From NCBI RefSeq assembly GCF_020687745.1, contig NZ_JAJEWK010000002.1, forward strand, positions 215,280 through 279,279: 64,000 nucleotides of DNA, given 5' to 3'. This document shows positions 1-8,714 of this stretch, piece after piece. Source of the DNA: Chryseobacterium sp. MFBS3-17 (GTDB lineage: Bacteria; Bacteroidota; Bacteroidia; Flavobacteriales; Weeksellaceae). Position numbers and translations under genes: made by a program. Position 1 is the first letter of the stretch, and each line of letters opens with the position of its first letter. The notes below the pieces were generated by a model. It searched no databases, was not told the DNA's origin, and saw nothing but the letters and a program-made list of their open reading frames with translations.

Positions 1-1
1 A

Positions 2-451
2 AGTTGTGTGGAGCGCATTGATAATGATCAGGATAATGATACCTATGCAGTAACCTACGATTTGAAAAATCTTAATTTCACCTATAATGCCGCAAACGGG
101 TACCATATTTCCCGTACCTTCAATAATCCGTTATTCGGTACAGATGTGGTGCTGATTTACAGACAGAATGGCACAACCAATAATGGCGGGCCTGTATGGC
201 AGCTGATTCCCCGAACCCTTTATTTGCCACAAGGTGAACTGGATTATGATTTTGACTTTACGGTGAATGACATCATGATTTATGCCGGCGGTGATTATGA
301 CATCTCTACTACGCCTGAGTATCTGAACAATCAGACGTTCCGTGTGGTCATCATTCCGGCAAGCGGTAAAAATGCCAATGTAGATTTTGAGGACTATGAT
401 TCCGTCATCAAATTCTATAATATTGATGACAGCAAAGTCATTAATCTCTAA
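2..451 (+). CDS. Lipoprotein of unknown function, 5' end cut by window edge
   Basis: The reading frame is open from the first bases of the window. It reads Ser-Cys-Val-Glu-Arg-Ile-Asp at bases 2-22, so the GTG at base 8 is probably not the start. The Cys at bases 5-7, followed by an acidic stretch, looks like the lipidated cysteine of a lipoprotein whose signal peptide lies upstream. About 148 residues are visible, rich in Asn, Asp, Tyr and Thr and probably a beta-rich surface domain. I do not recognise the family. A hairpin terminator follows at 476-508. Confidence 0.7.
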   Translation, partial: SCVERIDNDQDNDTYAVTYDLKNLNFTYNAANGYHISRTFNNPLFGTDVVLIYRQNGTTNNGGPVWQLIPRTLYLPQGELDYDFDFTVNDIMIYAGGDYDISTTPEYLNNQTFRVVIIPASGKNANVDFEDYDSVIKFYNIDDSKVINL

Positions 452-475
452 CAGAACAACATTCATATTAATTTT

Positions 476-508
476 AGCGGCCTTCAGATTTATCCGGAGG
501 CCGCTTTT
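476..508 (+). terminator. Rho-independent terminator after the first lipoprotein gene
   Basis: AGCGGCCT (476-483) pairs perfectly with AGGCCGCT (498-505) around a 14-base loop and is followed by a short T run. It separates the lipoprotein gene from deoD. Confidence 0.8.
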
Positions 509-555
509 GTATGGTTTTTTCAGATGGTCGTGAAAATAATCTGTGCAAAATCCCG

Positions 556-563
556 TATATTTG
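556..563 (+). promoter_or_regulatory. -7 promoter element of deoD
   Basis: TATATTTG matches the Bacteroidota -7 consensus TAnnTTTG and lies 21 bases before the deoD ATG. No good -33 TTG is visible at the usual spacing. Confidence 0.5.
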
Positions 564-584
564 TATTTATTAACTTAGAAAATT

Positions 585-1292
585 ATGAGTGTTCATATCA
601 GTGCTAAAAAAGGTGAAATTGCAGATGTAGTGCTGCAACCCGGCGATCCGCTTCGTGCAAAATTTATGGCAGACAATTACTTGTCTGATGTCAAAATGGT
701 GAGTCAGACCCGCAATGTATTCTACTATACGGGATTGTACAAAGGGAGAGAAATTACGGTGGGAGCCAGCGGCATGGGGGCTCCGAGTATCGGGATTTAC
801 TCTTACGAACTATTTACAGAATATGATGTAGAGACTATAGTCCGGATCGGAACCTGTGGCGCGTATTCCACAGAATCAAAATTGTTTGATCTGATTAATG
901 TAGAGCATGCAGCCAGTGAATCTACCTATGCCAAATATGCATGGGGGATGGAGGAGGAACTGCTTTCACATGAAGGAAATATTTATAATCTGATCAATGA
1001 AACTGCTGCAGAAACGGGAAGAGCAATTAAGGCAGGAAATATTCATACCAGTGATGTGTTTTACAGAAAGACTCCCGGTACTCCGGCCATTGCCGAGAAA
1101 TACAACTGTCTGGCAGTAGAAATGGAGGCTTTTGCGTTGTTTGCCAATGCCAAGTATCTGGGCAAAAATGCAGCCACTTTGCTCACCGTTTCAGATATTA
1201 TTCCTACGCGCGAGGAAATCTCTGCGGATCAGCGGGAAAAAATGTTGCGGGATATGATAGAATTAGCGCTTGAAGCGGTAATTAAACTATAA
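585..1292 (+). CDS. deoD: Purine nucleoside phosphorylase, DeoD type
   Basis: This enzyme reversibly phosphorolyses purine (deoxy)nucleosides to the base and (deoxy)ribose-1-phosphate in cytoplasmic purine salvage. The 235-residue length is typical of the hexameric bacterial family. Visible motifs are the phosphate-binding GDPLRAKF near residues 21-28, RIGTCGAY near 87-94, AVEMEAFALF near 176-185 (nucleoside-binding Met-Glu) and TVSDI near 204 with the catalytic Asp. The ATG at 585 follows a good -7 element. The gene stands alone on the plus strand and converges on ribA with only 5 bases between them. Confidence 0.95.
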   Translation: MSVHISAKKGEIADVVLQPGDPLRAKFMADNYLSDVKMVSQTRNVFYYTGLYKGREITVGASGMGAPSIGIYSYELFTEYDVETIVRIGTCGAYSTESKLFDLINVEHAASESTYAKYAWGMEEELLSHEGNIYNLINETAAETGRAIKAGNIHTSDVFYRKTPGTPAIAEKYNCLAVEMEAFALFANAKYLGKNAATLLTVSDIIPTREEISADQREKMLRDMIELALEAVIKL

Positions 1293-1297
1293 AACGA

Positions 1298-1885
1298 TTA
1301 CTCATCCAGCCAGTGCCCGAAGTAATCTCTCTTGGTGCGCAGGTACGATTTACTGGATTCCGTTGCAGCAATCTGCAGCGGAATTCTTTTATGAAGAATA
1401 ATGTCGCTGTTCTCCACAAAACGGATTTTATCCGGATTATTAGTGAGCAGGTTCACCGCAGTAACCCTGAGTTGTTTCAGAATGTCAATAGCTACATTGA
1501 AATCTCGGTCATCTGCAGGTAAGCCCAAATGGAGATTGGCCTGAACGGTGTCCATGCCTTTTTCCTGAAGTTTGTATGCTCTGAGTTTATTGATAATGCC
1601 AATATTGCGGCCTTCCTGACGCAGATATATGATGATTCCGCCGTGCTCGTGTATATAGTTCATGGCCGCATCCAGTTGTTGTCCACATTCACATTTACGG
1701 GAATGAAATACTTCACCGGTGATACATTCCGAGTGAAATCTTACGTTAACAGGAAGGGAAAAATCAGTATTTTCTGCTATGATGGCCATATGAGGCATCC
1801 AGTCATTTTCGTTTTCCGAGAAAGCAAGCATTCTGTAGTTCCCGAAGTCAGTGGGAACATTGGCTTCTGCTTGGATTTTTAACAT
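1298..1885 (-). CDS. ribA: GTP cyclohydrolase II
   Basis: This enzyme converts GTP to 2,5-diamino-6-ribosylamino-pyrimidinone phosphate, the first step of riboflavin synthesis. The zinc cysteines are seen in TGEVFHSRKCECGQQL and the GTP/active-site segment in LRQEGRNIGI. I chose the ATG at 1885 (MLKIQAEA), which gives 195 residues. A longer frame to 1945 would add 20 lysine-rich residues and overlap the upstream lipoprotein gene. It is a stand-alone ribA without a RibB (DHBP synthase) domain, and is the last gene of a minus-strand block. Confidence 0.93.
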   Translation of the reverse strand: MLKIQAEANVPTDFGNYRMLAFSENENDWMPHMAIIAENTDFSLPVNVRFHSECITGEVFHSRKCECGQQLDAAMNYIHEHGGIIIYLRQEGRNIGIINKLRAYKLQEKGMDTVQANLHLGLPADDRDFNVAIDILKQLRVTAVNLLTNNPDKIRFVENSDIILHKRIPLQIAATESSKSYLRTKRDYFGHWLDE

Positions 1886-1910
1886 GTTTGTTGGTGATTG
1901 TTTTTTTGAC

Positions 1911-2357
1911 TTACGGCTCAAAAGCTGCAGCTTCCAGTGCCGCAATATTGGTTTTCATGCGTACAAGGTACCGGTTTACGATGGCATCTTCATCAGTATT
2001 GAGGAATTTGCGAAGTTTCTGAATTTTCCGGTTGCTTTTTTCAATTTGTCTGATGGTTTTGTTTTTCTCCTCGGTATCCATTCGCTCGTAAGCGTACAGA
2101 TAATTGGTGAGACTTTGCTTCATCAGAATCACTTCATTATTGACCGCCTCATTCCTCAATCTGGGGAAAGTGGCAATAATATTGGTGATTTCGGACGCAT
2201 AGGTGTTTTTACTTATTGCTGTACCCAGTCTTGTATCCATGTCCGATCCTTTGCCTGTTGCTGAAAGCGCACCAATAGGTGATGTGCCCACATTTTCTGC
2301 GACACATGAGGTAACTATGGTAAGTGTAAGGATGGAAAAGAATAAAGGTGTTTTCAT
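1911..2357 (-). CDS. Small lipoprotein, unknown function
   Basis: 148 residues with a lipoprotein signal peptide: hydrophobic residues 4-17 followed by the lipobox IVTSC (Cys18). The mature part is helical and charged (residues 85-125 rich in Lys, Glu, Arg and Asn) and may form a coiled coil. The start overlaps the end of the DUF4254 gene by 4 bases, so the two are probably translationally coupled. I do not recognise the family; periplasmic or outer-membrane location is inferred from the lipobox. Confidence 0.75.
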   Translation of the reverse strand: MKTPLFFSILTLTIVTSCVAENVGTSPIGALSATGKGSDMDTRLGTAISKNTYASEITNIIATFPRLRNEAVNNEVILMKQSLTNYLYAYERMDTEEKNKTIRQIEKSNRKIQKLRKFLNTDEDAIVNRYLVRMKTNIAALEAAAFEP

Positions 2358-2965
2358 TTTTTTGCCTTTGCATAAAGGACGGGATTCAGTGAATCATCAT
2401 TGTACATTTTCATTTGTTTGTACACTTTCATTTTCACATTTCCGCTCTCAATATCAGACAATAACTGATTGATAGAGGTCATTAAGTCAACTTTCTGCTC
2501 CTCCAGAACATTCAGTTTTTGTTTACATGTGATACGATGGTCTTCTGTAGCCGAAATTCTGTTCGCCTCCAGAGCCATATGATATATTTTCAGTGCCAGA
2601 ATAGACAACCGGTCTATGGCCCAGGCCACGGTTTCGGTGTTTATTTTTGCATCTGTTTTCGGAACAATCTCTTTGTATTTGTTCAGAAACCAACTGTCTA
2701 TGAATTCTACCAAATCTGTCCGTTGCTGGTTAGATTTGTCAATCCTTCTTTTGATTGCCAACGCATCTGCAGGCTCAATATTTTCATCACGAATAATATC
2801 TTCTAAATGCCATTGAACAGTGTCAATCCAGTTTTTAGAATACAAAAGGTGTTCCAAACTATCATTTTCAAAATGATTTTCCGGAACTGTATCTACATGA
2901 TCTGTAATATGATAGTCTTCAACCGACTTGTTGAAGATGGTCCACGCCTGTGTTGCAAAATCCAT
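2354..2965 (-). CDS. DUF4254 domain protein
   Basis: 203 residues without signal peptide or membrane segment, matching my recollection of the DUF4254 family: an N-terminal FATQAWTIFNKSVEDYH-like segment, a central RRIDKSNQQRTDLVEFID segment and a C-terminal IYHMALEANR helix. DUF4254 proteins are common in Bacteroidota and have no established function that I know of. It starts 12 bases after tatA ends and overlaps the next lipoprotein gene by 4 bases, so it belongs to the envelope-related minus-strand block. Confidence 0.8.
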   Translation of the reverse strand: MDFATQAWTIFNKSVEDYHITDHVDTVPENHFENDSLEHLLYSKNWIDTVQWHLEDIIRDENIEPADALAIKRRIDKSNQQRTDLVEFIDSWFLNKYKEIVPKTDAKINTETVAWAIDRLSILALKIYHMALEANRISATEDHRITCKQKLNVLEEQKVDLMTSINQLLSDIESGNVKMKVYKQMKMYNDDSLNPVLYAKAKK

Positions 2966-2977
2966 ATTGAAGGTTTT

Positions 2978-3163
2978 TTATTCGCTGCGGTCGCTTTCAT
3001 TTTTCTTTTGTTCAGACGGATTTTTATCCTCGTCCTTCACCGCATCTTTGAATTCCTTGATTCCGGAACCTACACCCCGCATCAGTTCCGGTATTTTTTT
3101 GGCACCGAATAAAATGATGATGATGATTGCTAAAATCAGAATTTCTCTGAACCCTATTCCCAT
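2978..3163 (-). CDS. tatA: Twin-arginine translocase subunit TatA/TatE
   Basis: A 61-residue Tat component. It has one N-terminal membrane helix (residues 6-20, Ile/Leu rich), the conserved hinge LFGAKKIPEL (18-27), an amphipathic helix, and a charged Lys/Glu/Ser-rich tail. It forms the pore that exports folded proteins across the inner membrane. No tatC is in this window. It lies 28 bases downstream of the envC-like gene. Confidence 0.92.
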   Translation of the reverse strand: MGIGFREILILAIIIIILFGAKKIPELMRGVGSGIKEFKDAVKDEDKNPSEQKKNESDRSE

Positions 3164-3191
3164 GATATTTAATTATAAATGTTAATCTATT

Positions 3192-4775
3192 TTATTTGAC
3201 CCAGCCCAGCGGATCTACCGGTGTGGTCCCGTTCCAGATTTGAAAATCCAGTGTATAGGAGCCGTCAAAATCTTCTCCAATTGTTCCGATATTAGTTCCG
3301 GCCGAAATCTGCTGGTTTTGTGAAACAGCCACAGAGCTGAGATTGGAATAGATGGAGAAATAATTTCCATGTTTCACAATCACGGTTCTGGTTCCGTCTC
3401 CCGCGGCCATTACCTTGGATACCACTCCGGGGTAAATGGCTTTGGCCGTACTTCCTTTGGCTACGGCAATTTTAATTCCGTTATTTTCCTCTACGATATT
3501 TTTAAACACCGGGTGCTGCTGTCTCCCGAACCGGTGTGTAATGGTGCCATATGCAGGCATGGACATTCTGCCTCGGTTTTCTGCGAAACTTCCTGAAGCA
3601 CTGGTAGAAACCCCATAATTAGTCATCGCTTTCGATTCTGCGGCTTTTTTGGCGTCTTCATTCTTTTTGGCAAGTGCCGCTTCTGCGGCTTTGGCGTCCG
3701 CAGCTTTATCGGCTGCAGCTTTTGCAGCGGCAGCGGCTTTGGCTGCATCATTGGCTGCGGCTATTCTGCGGGCTTCTGCCTTTTCTGCCTCGGCAGCCTT
3801 GTTGGCATCTTCCCGTTTTTTGGCATCTGCGGCTGCGGCAATCCGGGCTTTATCTGCCTCTTCAGCGGCTTTTTTGTCTGCAATTTCTTTCAGCCTTCTG
3901 GCCTCGTCATCTGCTTTCTTTTTTTCTAAAGCCAAAGCTTCCAGTTTAGCCTTATTCTCTGCCTCAATTTTTGCTTTTTCTTTCTCGGCAGCTATTTTGG
4001 CCAGGCGGATTTTCTCGGCTTCTGCTTTCTTTTCTGCTTCTTCCTTCGCTTTAGCAATCTTGATTTCTTCGGCAATAATCGCACGGATCTGCCCTTCCAG
4101 ATTCTTGCTCTGGGTTTGTTTTTGCTTCAGTTCTGCAGTAAGGTTGGACTCATTTTTTTTGAATTCCTGAACCAGTTTTTCTTTTTGCTGTTTCTCTGCA
4201 GAAATCGTGGTAATTTCTTTTTGCTGGTTAGAAAGCAAAATGTTCTTTTGTTCTACGGATTTTTCCCGCTCCGCAATCGATCTCTTCAGTACATCTGCAG
4301 CGGTAGCAATTTTCTGCGATTGTTTTTCCTGATAATCAGAATAGAAACGCAGGTATTGCACCCTTCTGATGGCTTCTCCCACGTTTTTGGAAGAAAGGAT
4401 GAAGGTCACTTTGTTTTTAAGGTCACGGTTTTTGTAGGCATTCACCAGAACCTTTGCATAATTCTGTCTGAGTACTGCCAGTTCACGGTTCTGACGGTTA
4501 ATTTCCAACTGGCGCAGATAGATATCGTCTTCTATAAAACGCTTTTCCTTTTGGGTATTTTGATAAACCTTTTCTCTGAGTTGTATTTTTTTATTCACAC
4601 CTTCCAGATACGCCAGTGATAATTTGGACTCGCTTCTGGTTTTGGCCAATTGTGAATTGATATCGGCAATTTGTTTCTTGAGCGCTTCGTTCTGCTTCTG
4701 AAGCTGCTCCTTTTTCTGACCGAATGAAATGCCGAAGATGAGTACTGCGACGATTAAAAAAATATTTTTATTCAT
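3192..4775 (-). CDS. envC: EnvC-like murein hydrolase activator with degenerate LytM domain
   Basis: 527 residues: signal peptide (1-19, ending ISFGQ), a long coiled coil (about 20-240), a very biased Ala/Lys/Glu/Asp-rich stretch (about 240-390), and a C-terminal LytM/M23 fold (about 410-527). The zinc ligands of active M23 peptidases are absent: the HxxxD site reads NNGIKI, the YAHL site reads YSNL and the LHFEI site reads LDFQI. This is the pattern of EnvC and NlpD, which activate amidases instead of cutting peptidoglycan. The ATG overlaps the stop of the upstream DUF4292 gene by one base (TAATG). Confidence 0.88.
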   Translation of the reverse strand: MNKNIFLIVAVLIFGISFGQKKEQLQKQNEALKKQIADINSQLAKTRSESKLSLAYLEGVNKKIQLREKVYQNTQKEKRFIEDDIYLRQLEINRQNRELAVLRQNYAKVLVNAYKNRDLKNKVTFILSSKNVGEAIRRVQYLRFYSDYQEKQSQKIATAADVLKRSIAEREKSVEQKNILLSNQQKEITTISAEKQQKEKLVQEFKKNESNLTAELKQKQTQSKNLEGQIRAIIAEEIKIAKAKEEAEKKAEAEKIRLAKIAAEKEKAKIEAENKAKLEALALEKKKADDEARRLKEIADKKAAEEADKARIAAAADAKKREDANKAAEAEKAEARRIAAANDAAKAAAAAKAAADKAADAKAAEAALAKKNEDAKKAAESKAMTNYGVSTSASGSFAENRGRMSMPAYGTITHRFGRQQHPVFKNIVEENNGIKIAVAKGSTAKAIYPGVVSKVMAAGDGTRTVIVKHGNYFSIYSNLSSVAVSQNQQISAGTNIGTIGEDFDGSYTLDFQIWNGTTPVDPLGWVK

Positions 4776-5602
4776 TAGATCTCTATTTTCTTATAGTTTC
4801 CGGGTACCGAAAACGGGGTTTGCATTTTAGAATCGTCAAATTTCGTGTTTTCAAGCAATATCTGACTGGATTTCGCCCCTTTTATAATTAATTTAACATT
4901 TTTTGGCAATCGGTAATTGCGGAATTCTTCCCAATCGTTATAAATAACCTGCAATTCGTCTCCGGAATCCACATCGGTAAGGTGCACACTGTTCAAATCA
5001 AAATTGGACGCATAGCGGATTTCAACCTGATATTCACGCACTTCACCTTCCTCAGTTTCTACAGACTGATTCACCGTGGAAGCCATCGTGTATCCCTTTG
5101 AATTTTTGGTGAGCATGAACTCTCTGCTGTTGATTTTGACAAAGGTTCGGCCGATTAACAGCCGCTGTAAAGTATGGTAATTCAGAAAATTCGTGTTCAG
5201 CAGATTGTTCAGATATTCAAAATCTGAATCAATATAGGTCTTGTCATTCCGGTTATAGGCTTTCACGCCATCCGGTGTCGCAATTCCCCGGGCTACATTA
5301 ATGAAAAAAGCACTCAGGTTCATCCAGACCTTTTCATTATTCTGGATATAAATGGTAGCATCCAGCGTGGGCAGGTAAGTGGTGGCAGATTCCATACTGA
5401 TTTTGCTGCTGATTTTCAACTGGTCAAACTCCGGGTTCTGAAGCACATGCTGATAAAACGTGAGATCTGCCGGGACGCGTTTGCTCATATCTCGGGGATT
5501 CTCCTCTGTGGTTGCCGCCTCATTGCCGCCATCAACTGTTTTCCTGGCTTTGCAGGAGTACAGCAACAAAGCGGTCAGCATTAATATGATCAGTTTTTTC
5601 AT
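4775..5602 (-). CDS. DUF4292 lipoprotein
   Basis: 275 residues with a lipoprotein signal peptide (MKKLIILMLTALLLYSC, lipidated Cys17). The rest resembles the DUF4292 family common in Flavobacteriia: a beta-rich, LolA/LolB-like fold is my inference from alternating strands such as ISMESATTYLPTLDATIYI and VWMNLSAFF. It is coupled by one base to the envC-like gene, an arrangement I recall from other flavobacteria. A role in lipoprotein or envelope transport is plausible but not shown by the sequence. Confidence 0.82.
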   Translation of the reverse strand: MKKLIILMLTALLLYSCKARKTVDGGNEAATTEENPRDMSKRVPADLTFYQHVLQNPEFDQLKISSKISMESATTYLPTLDATIYIQNNEKVWMNLSAFFINVARGIATPDGVKAYNRNDKTYIDSDFEYLNNLLNTNFLNYHTLQRLLIGRTFVKINSREFMLTKNSKGYTMASTVNQSVETEEGEVREYQVEIRYASNFDLNSVHLTDVDSGDELQVIYNDWEEFRNYRLPKNVKLIIKGAKSSQILLENTKFDDSKMQTPFSVPGNYKKIEI

Positions 5603-5654
5603 CTGGGTAAAATTAGCTAAATTTTATCATGAAAGTTTGCAATATTAACGCCAA

Positions 5655-5678
5655 ACCACACAAAAGATTTTGTGTGGT
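5655..5678. repeat. Perfect 11-bp inverted repeat between two minus-strand genes
   Basis: ACCACACAAAA (5655-5665) and TTTTGTGTGGT (5668-5678) are exact inverted copies separated by two bases. It sits between the sugar nucleotidyltransferase stop (5704) and the DUF4292 start (5602). It may be a minus-strand terminator (it is not followed by a good T run) or a dyad operator for the DUF4292 gene. Confidence 0.55.
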
Positions 5679-5703
5679 CTGAGTACTGCGTTGTAAAGGT
5701 GTT

Positions 5704-6723
5704 TTAATCTTTAGACAAAAAATCCAGGACGGAGAAGTCTCCCAGCGAAATTTCTCTGGAAACGCCGTGGTATTCAGCAGAATTTCCGATCATAGAATTG
5801 CTGAGGTTGCCATGATTAATGGTCGTGTTCTCCTGAATCAGTGAGTTGTCTATATTAGAGTTCTGGATTTTGGTTCCATTGCCGATGCTTACATAAGGAC
5901 CAACTTTAGAGTTGATCACGCGTACATTCTCGCCGATGAAGCATGGCGGGATGATGAGGCTGTTTTCTATCACAGCTGTGGAGGGAAAATGTGCAAATTC
6001 CTCACTTTCGTATTGAAGAATTTTGCCGTTGGTTTCCACGGTGGCATTTTTATTTCCGCAATCCATCCAGTCATCTACTTTGCCCAGTGTGAATTTTGCA
6101 TCTTTCTTTCTCAGGTTTTCCAGTGCAGTGGTCAGCTGATATTCGCCTCCGAATTTGATGTCGTTTGAAATAATGTGGTTAATTTCGTCCATCAGTTTTT
6201 CGGCAGATTTAAAGTAATAAATACCGATGATGGCCAGATCTGATACAAATTCTTTAGGTTTTTCCACGAAATCAGTGATAAAGCCGTAGTCGTCCAGTTT
6301 TACCACCCCGAAGGCAGAGGGATCTTCCACTTTTTTCACCCAGATGACCCCGTCTGAATTCTTGTCCAGATTGAAATCTGCGCGGAATAAGGTGTCGGCA
6401 AATGCCACCACCACATCGCCCTGCATAGAAGCCTCTGCACACTTGATGGCATGAGCGGTTCCCAGCGGCTGATCCTGGGTATAAATACTGCCTTTAGCAC
6501 CCAGTTTGGATGCTATTTCAAGCAGTGATTCCTCTACTTCTGCTCCGAAATCGCCGATGATGAAGGCGATTTCATCTATTTTTTCCCCGGCTACTTTGGC
6601 AATGTCTTCTACGAGGCGCTGCACAATAGGTTTTCCGCCTATCGGAATCAGGGGTTTAGGTACTGTTAAAGTATGCGGTCTGAGACGGGATCCTCTGCCC
6701 GCCATAGGCACAATGATTTTCAT
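5704..6723 (-). CDS. Sugar-phosphate nucleotidyltransferase with left-handed beta-helix tail
   Basis: 339 residues. The N-terminal nucleotidyltransferase domain has the signature MAGRGSRLRPHTLTVPKPL (residues 7-25) and the metal-binding FADTLF near residue 108. The C-terminal part (about 240-320) has isoleucine/asparagine-rich hexapeptide repeats typical of the left-handed beta-helix in glucose-1-phosphate thymidylyltransferase-like and mannose-1-phosphate guanylyltransferase-like enzymes. It would make an NDP-sugar for cell-surface glycans. The exact nucleotide and sugar cannot be read from the sequence. It follows dut by 27 bases and the flippase two genes upstream, consistent with surface polysaccharide work. 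Confidence 0.88.
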   Translation of the reverse strand: MKIIVPMAGRGSRLRPHTLTVPKPLIPIGGKPIVQRLVEDIAKVAGEKIDEIAFIIGDFGAEVEESLLEIASKLGAKGSIYTQDQPLGTAHAIKCAEASMQGDVVVAFADTLFRADFNLDKNSDGVIWVKKVEDPSAFGVVKLDDYGFITDFVEKPKEFVSDLAIIGIYYFKSAEKLMDEINHIISNDIKFGGEYQLTTALENLRKKDAKFTLGKVDDWMDCGNKNATVETNGKILQYESEEFAHFPSTAVIENSLIIPPCFIGENVRVINSKVGPYVSIGNGTKIQNSNIDNSLIQENTTINHGNLSNSMIGNSAEYHGVSREISLGDFSVLDFLSKD

Positions 6724-6750
6724 AAGTTCTTGTTTATTTTTTTGTGTTTT

Positions 6751-7182
6751 TTATTTTGAAGTACTGCCGAAGCCACCCGCTCCACGGTCAGATGAGCTTA
6801 GTGTTTCCACTACGGTCCATTCTGCGCATTCATGCCTGGCGATGACCATCTGCGCAATGCGGTCTCCGTCTTCAATCTGAAAGTCAGAATCTGACAAATT
6901 TACTAAAATAACTCCAACTTCACCCCGGTAATCTGCATCAATGGTTCCGGGAGTGTTCAGTACGGTGATGCCGTTTTTCAGAGCCAGGCCACTCCGCGGC
7001 CGAATCTGGGCTTCATAACCTTCGGGGATTTCCATAAAAAGACCTGTGGGGATGAGTTTTCTCTGCAGGGGCTTCAGCAGAACGGGCACTTGCAGATGGG
7101 CACAGATGTCCATTCCCGCCGCACAGGGGGTCTGGTATTTGGGAAGCTCGTGGGAAGAGGTATTGATGATTTTTACGTTCAT
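6751..7182 (-). CDS. dut: dUTP diphosphatase
   Basis: 143-residue trimeric dUTPase that hydrolyses dUTP to dUMP, keeping uracil out of DNA and feeding dTMP synthesis. Conserved motifs are visible: AAGMDICA (motif 1), [11 protein letters not shown] (motif 2), [20 protein letters not shown] (motif 3, uracil-binding hairpin) and the C-terminal glycine-rich [12 protein letters not shown] (motif 5). The ATG overlaps the stop of the flippase gene by 4 bases. Confidence 0.96.
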   Translation of the reverse strand: MNVKIINTSSHELPKYQTPCAAGMDICAHLQVPVLLKPLQRKLIPTGLFMEIPEGYEAQIRPRSGLALKNGITVLNTPGTIDADYRGEVGVILVNLSDSDFQIEDGDRIAQMVIARHECAEWTVVETLSSSDRGAGGFGSTSK

Positions 7183-8600
7183 TTTTTAATCTTGATTAAT
7201 AGGTTTTTTTGGTCACTGCTAAAAAAGACAATGACTGCAAAAATGATAAATAATAAATTTCCAATCCAAATATCTGCATTAAATAATTGATAAGAAATTA
7301 CTGAAAATATGGCCAGAACAAGTAAGATTCCTGCCAGTTTTCCCACTTTATACGGTATGGGAAAATACTTCTGACCCAAAATATAGGAGAGAATCATCAT
7401 GCTGGCATAAGCCGCAAGGGTGGCCCATGCTGAAACCATAAATCCATATAAAGGCAGTAATACGATGTTCAGTATAATTGTAATGATGGCGCCGGCCCAG
7501 GAAATGATAGTGCCCATCCCGGTGCGGTCTGTGACTTTATACCAGGTGGAAAGGTTGTAATAAATGCCGAAAAACAAGTTGGCCATAACGATGACCGGAA
7601 TAATGTCTATGGCGGTCCAGTAGTCCTGATCGGGAATAAAAATCAATTTTAGCCATGAGATATTGGCAATAATGCCCATGGCAACTACCGAAGCAAAAAG
7701 CGTGAAATATTCGGTGACTTGAGCATAGGTAAATCTGGCGTTATCCTGATTCATTTGCTTAAAGAAATACGGTTCTATCCCCATTCTGTACGCGGTTACA
7801 AACAACGTCATAAGCACGGCCAGCTTATAGCAGCCGCCGTATGCACCAGCATCGCCATCCGGAATGAGATGCACCTGCACGGCTTTGTCGAAATTTTCAT
7901 TGATCATAAATGCAAAACCTGCAATCATGACCGGCCACGAATAGTGGATCATTCGGCGGAATAAGGATTTTACAAACTGAAATCTGACTTTCAGGATTAC
8001 CGGAAGCAACATGAGTACACCTGCCAGACTACCCATCAGATTGCTCCAGAATGTATAGGAAACTTTTTGATTCATGCCCAGACTTTCTGAAATGTGTCCG
8101 GGAATGTATAGGAATAATGAAACCACAAGAACTGTTTGCAGGAGGGATTGCACGACTCTGATTGCGGAGTATTTAATGGGTTTGTTGTGAAACCTGAGCC
8201 AGGCCAGCGGAATGACGCAGAGTGTATCCAGAAAGGCAATCCAGGCAAACCAGCGGATGAATTCAGGGGTTTTTTCATAACCCAGAAAACTGGATACGGA
8301 TCCCGTAAAAGCAAGAACAGATATCAAAAATAGGGAAGCCAGACCAAACAGGAACCAGAAAGAAGTGTTGAATGTTTTCCTTTCGTTGTTCTTTTCTGAA
8401 GAAAACCGGAAATAAGCCGTTTCAAACCCGAACGTAAGCAGAATATTGATGAAGGAAACAATGGCATAAAGGTTCGTGAATTGTGCAAATTCATCCTTGT
8501 CAATGAATTTGATATATAGTGGATTCAGCAAGAAAATTATAATTCTGGGCAGAATGGCACCAATACCGTAAATAATGGTTTCACTGATTAACTTCTTCAA
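7179..8600 (-). CDS. Oligosaccharide flippase / lipopolysaccharide biosynthesis membrane protein
   Basis: 473 residues and roughly 12-14 hydrophobic segments, of the polysaccharide transport (Wzx/MATE-like) family. It begins [19 protein letters not shown], the usual N-terminal helix of these flippases. It would move lipid-linked glycan units across the inner membrane. It is the first gene of the minus-strand block and is divergent from pyrC; the intergenic space (8601-8714) should hold both promoters. The substrate is unknown. Confidence 0.88.
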   Translation of the reverse strand: MKKLISETIIYGIGAILPRIIIFLLNPLYIKFIDKDEFAQFTNLYAIVSFINILLTFGFETAYFRFSSEKNNERKTFNTSFWFLFGLASLFLISVLAFTGSVSSFLGYEKTPEFIRWFAWIAFLDTLCVIPLAWLRFHNKPIKYSAIRVVQSLLQTVLVVSLFLYIPGHISESLGMNQKVSYTFWSNLMGSLAGVLMLLPVILKVRFQFVKSLFRRMIHYSWPVMIAGFAFMINENFDKAVQVHLIPDGDAGAYGGCYKLAVLMTLFVTAYRMGIEPYFFKQMNQDNARFTYAQVTEYFTLFASVVAMGIIANISWLKLIFIPDQDYWTAIDIIPVIVMANLFFGIYYNLSTWYKVTDRTGMGTIISWAGAIITIILNIVLLPLYGFMVSAWATLAAYASMMILSYILGQKYFPIPYKVGKLAGILLVLAIFSVISYQLFNADIWIGNLLFIIFAVIVFFSSDQKNLLIKIKK

Positions 8601-8688
8601 CGCGTGAAAATTTTTGGTAAAGGTAATAATTTTTTGATGTGGGGTTCAGATATCTGCTTTCAGATTTCTCCGGGTGCTCTTGAAAAGC

Positions 8689-8696
8689 TAAATTTG
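8689..8696 (+). promoter_or_regulatory. -7 promoter element of pyrC
   Basis: TAAATTTG fits TAnnTTTG exactly and ends 18 bases before the ATG. A -33 element is not clear. Confidence 0.5.
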
Positions 8697-8714
8697 TAAA
8701 AATCTGTTCTCAAA

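Noticed and set aside
3649..4170. 173-codon Ala/Ser-rich frame on the plus strand
   Set aside because: Mirror of the Ala/Lys/Glu-rich linker of the EnvC-like protein, not a gene.
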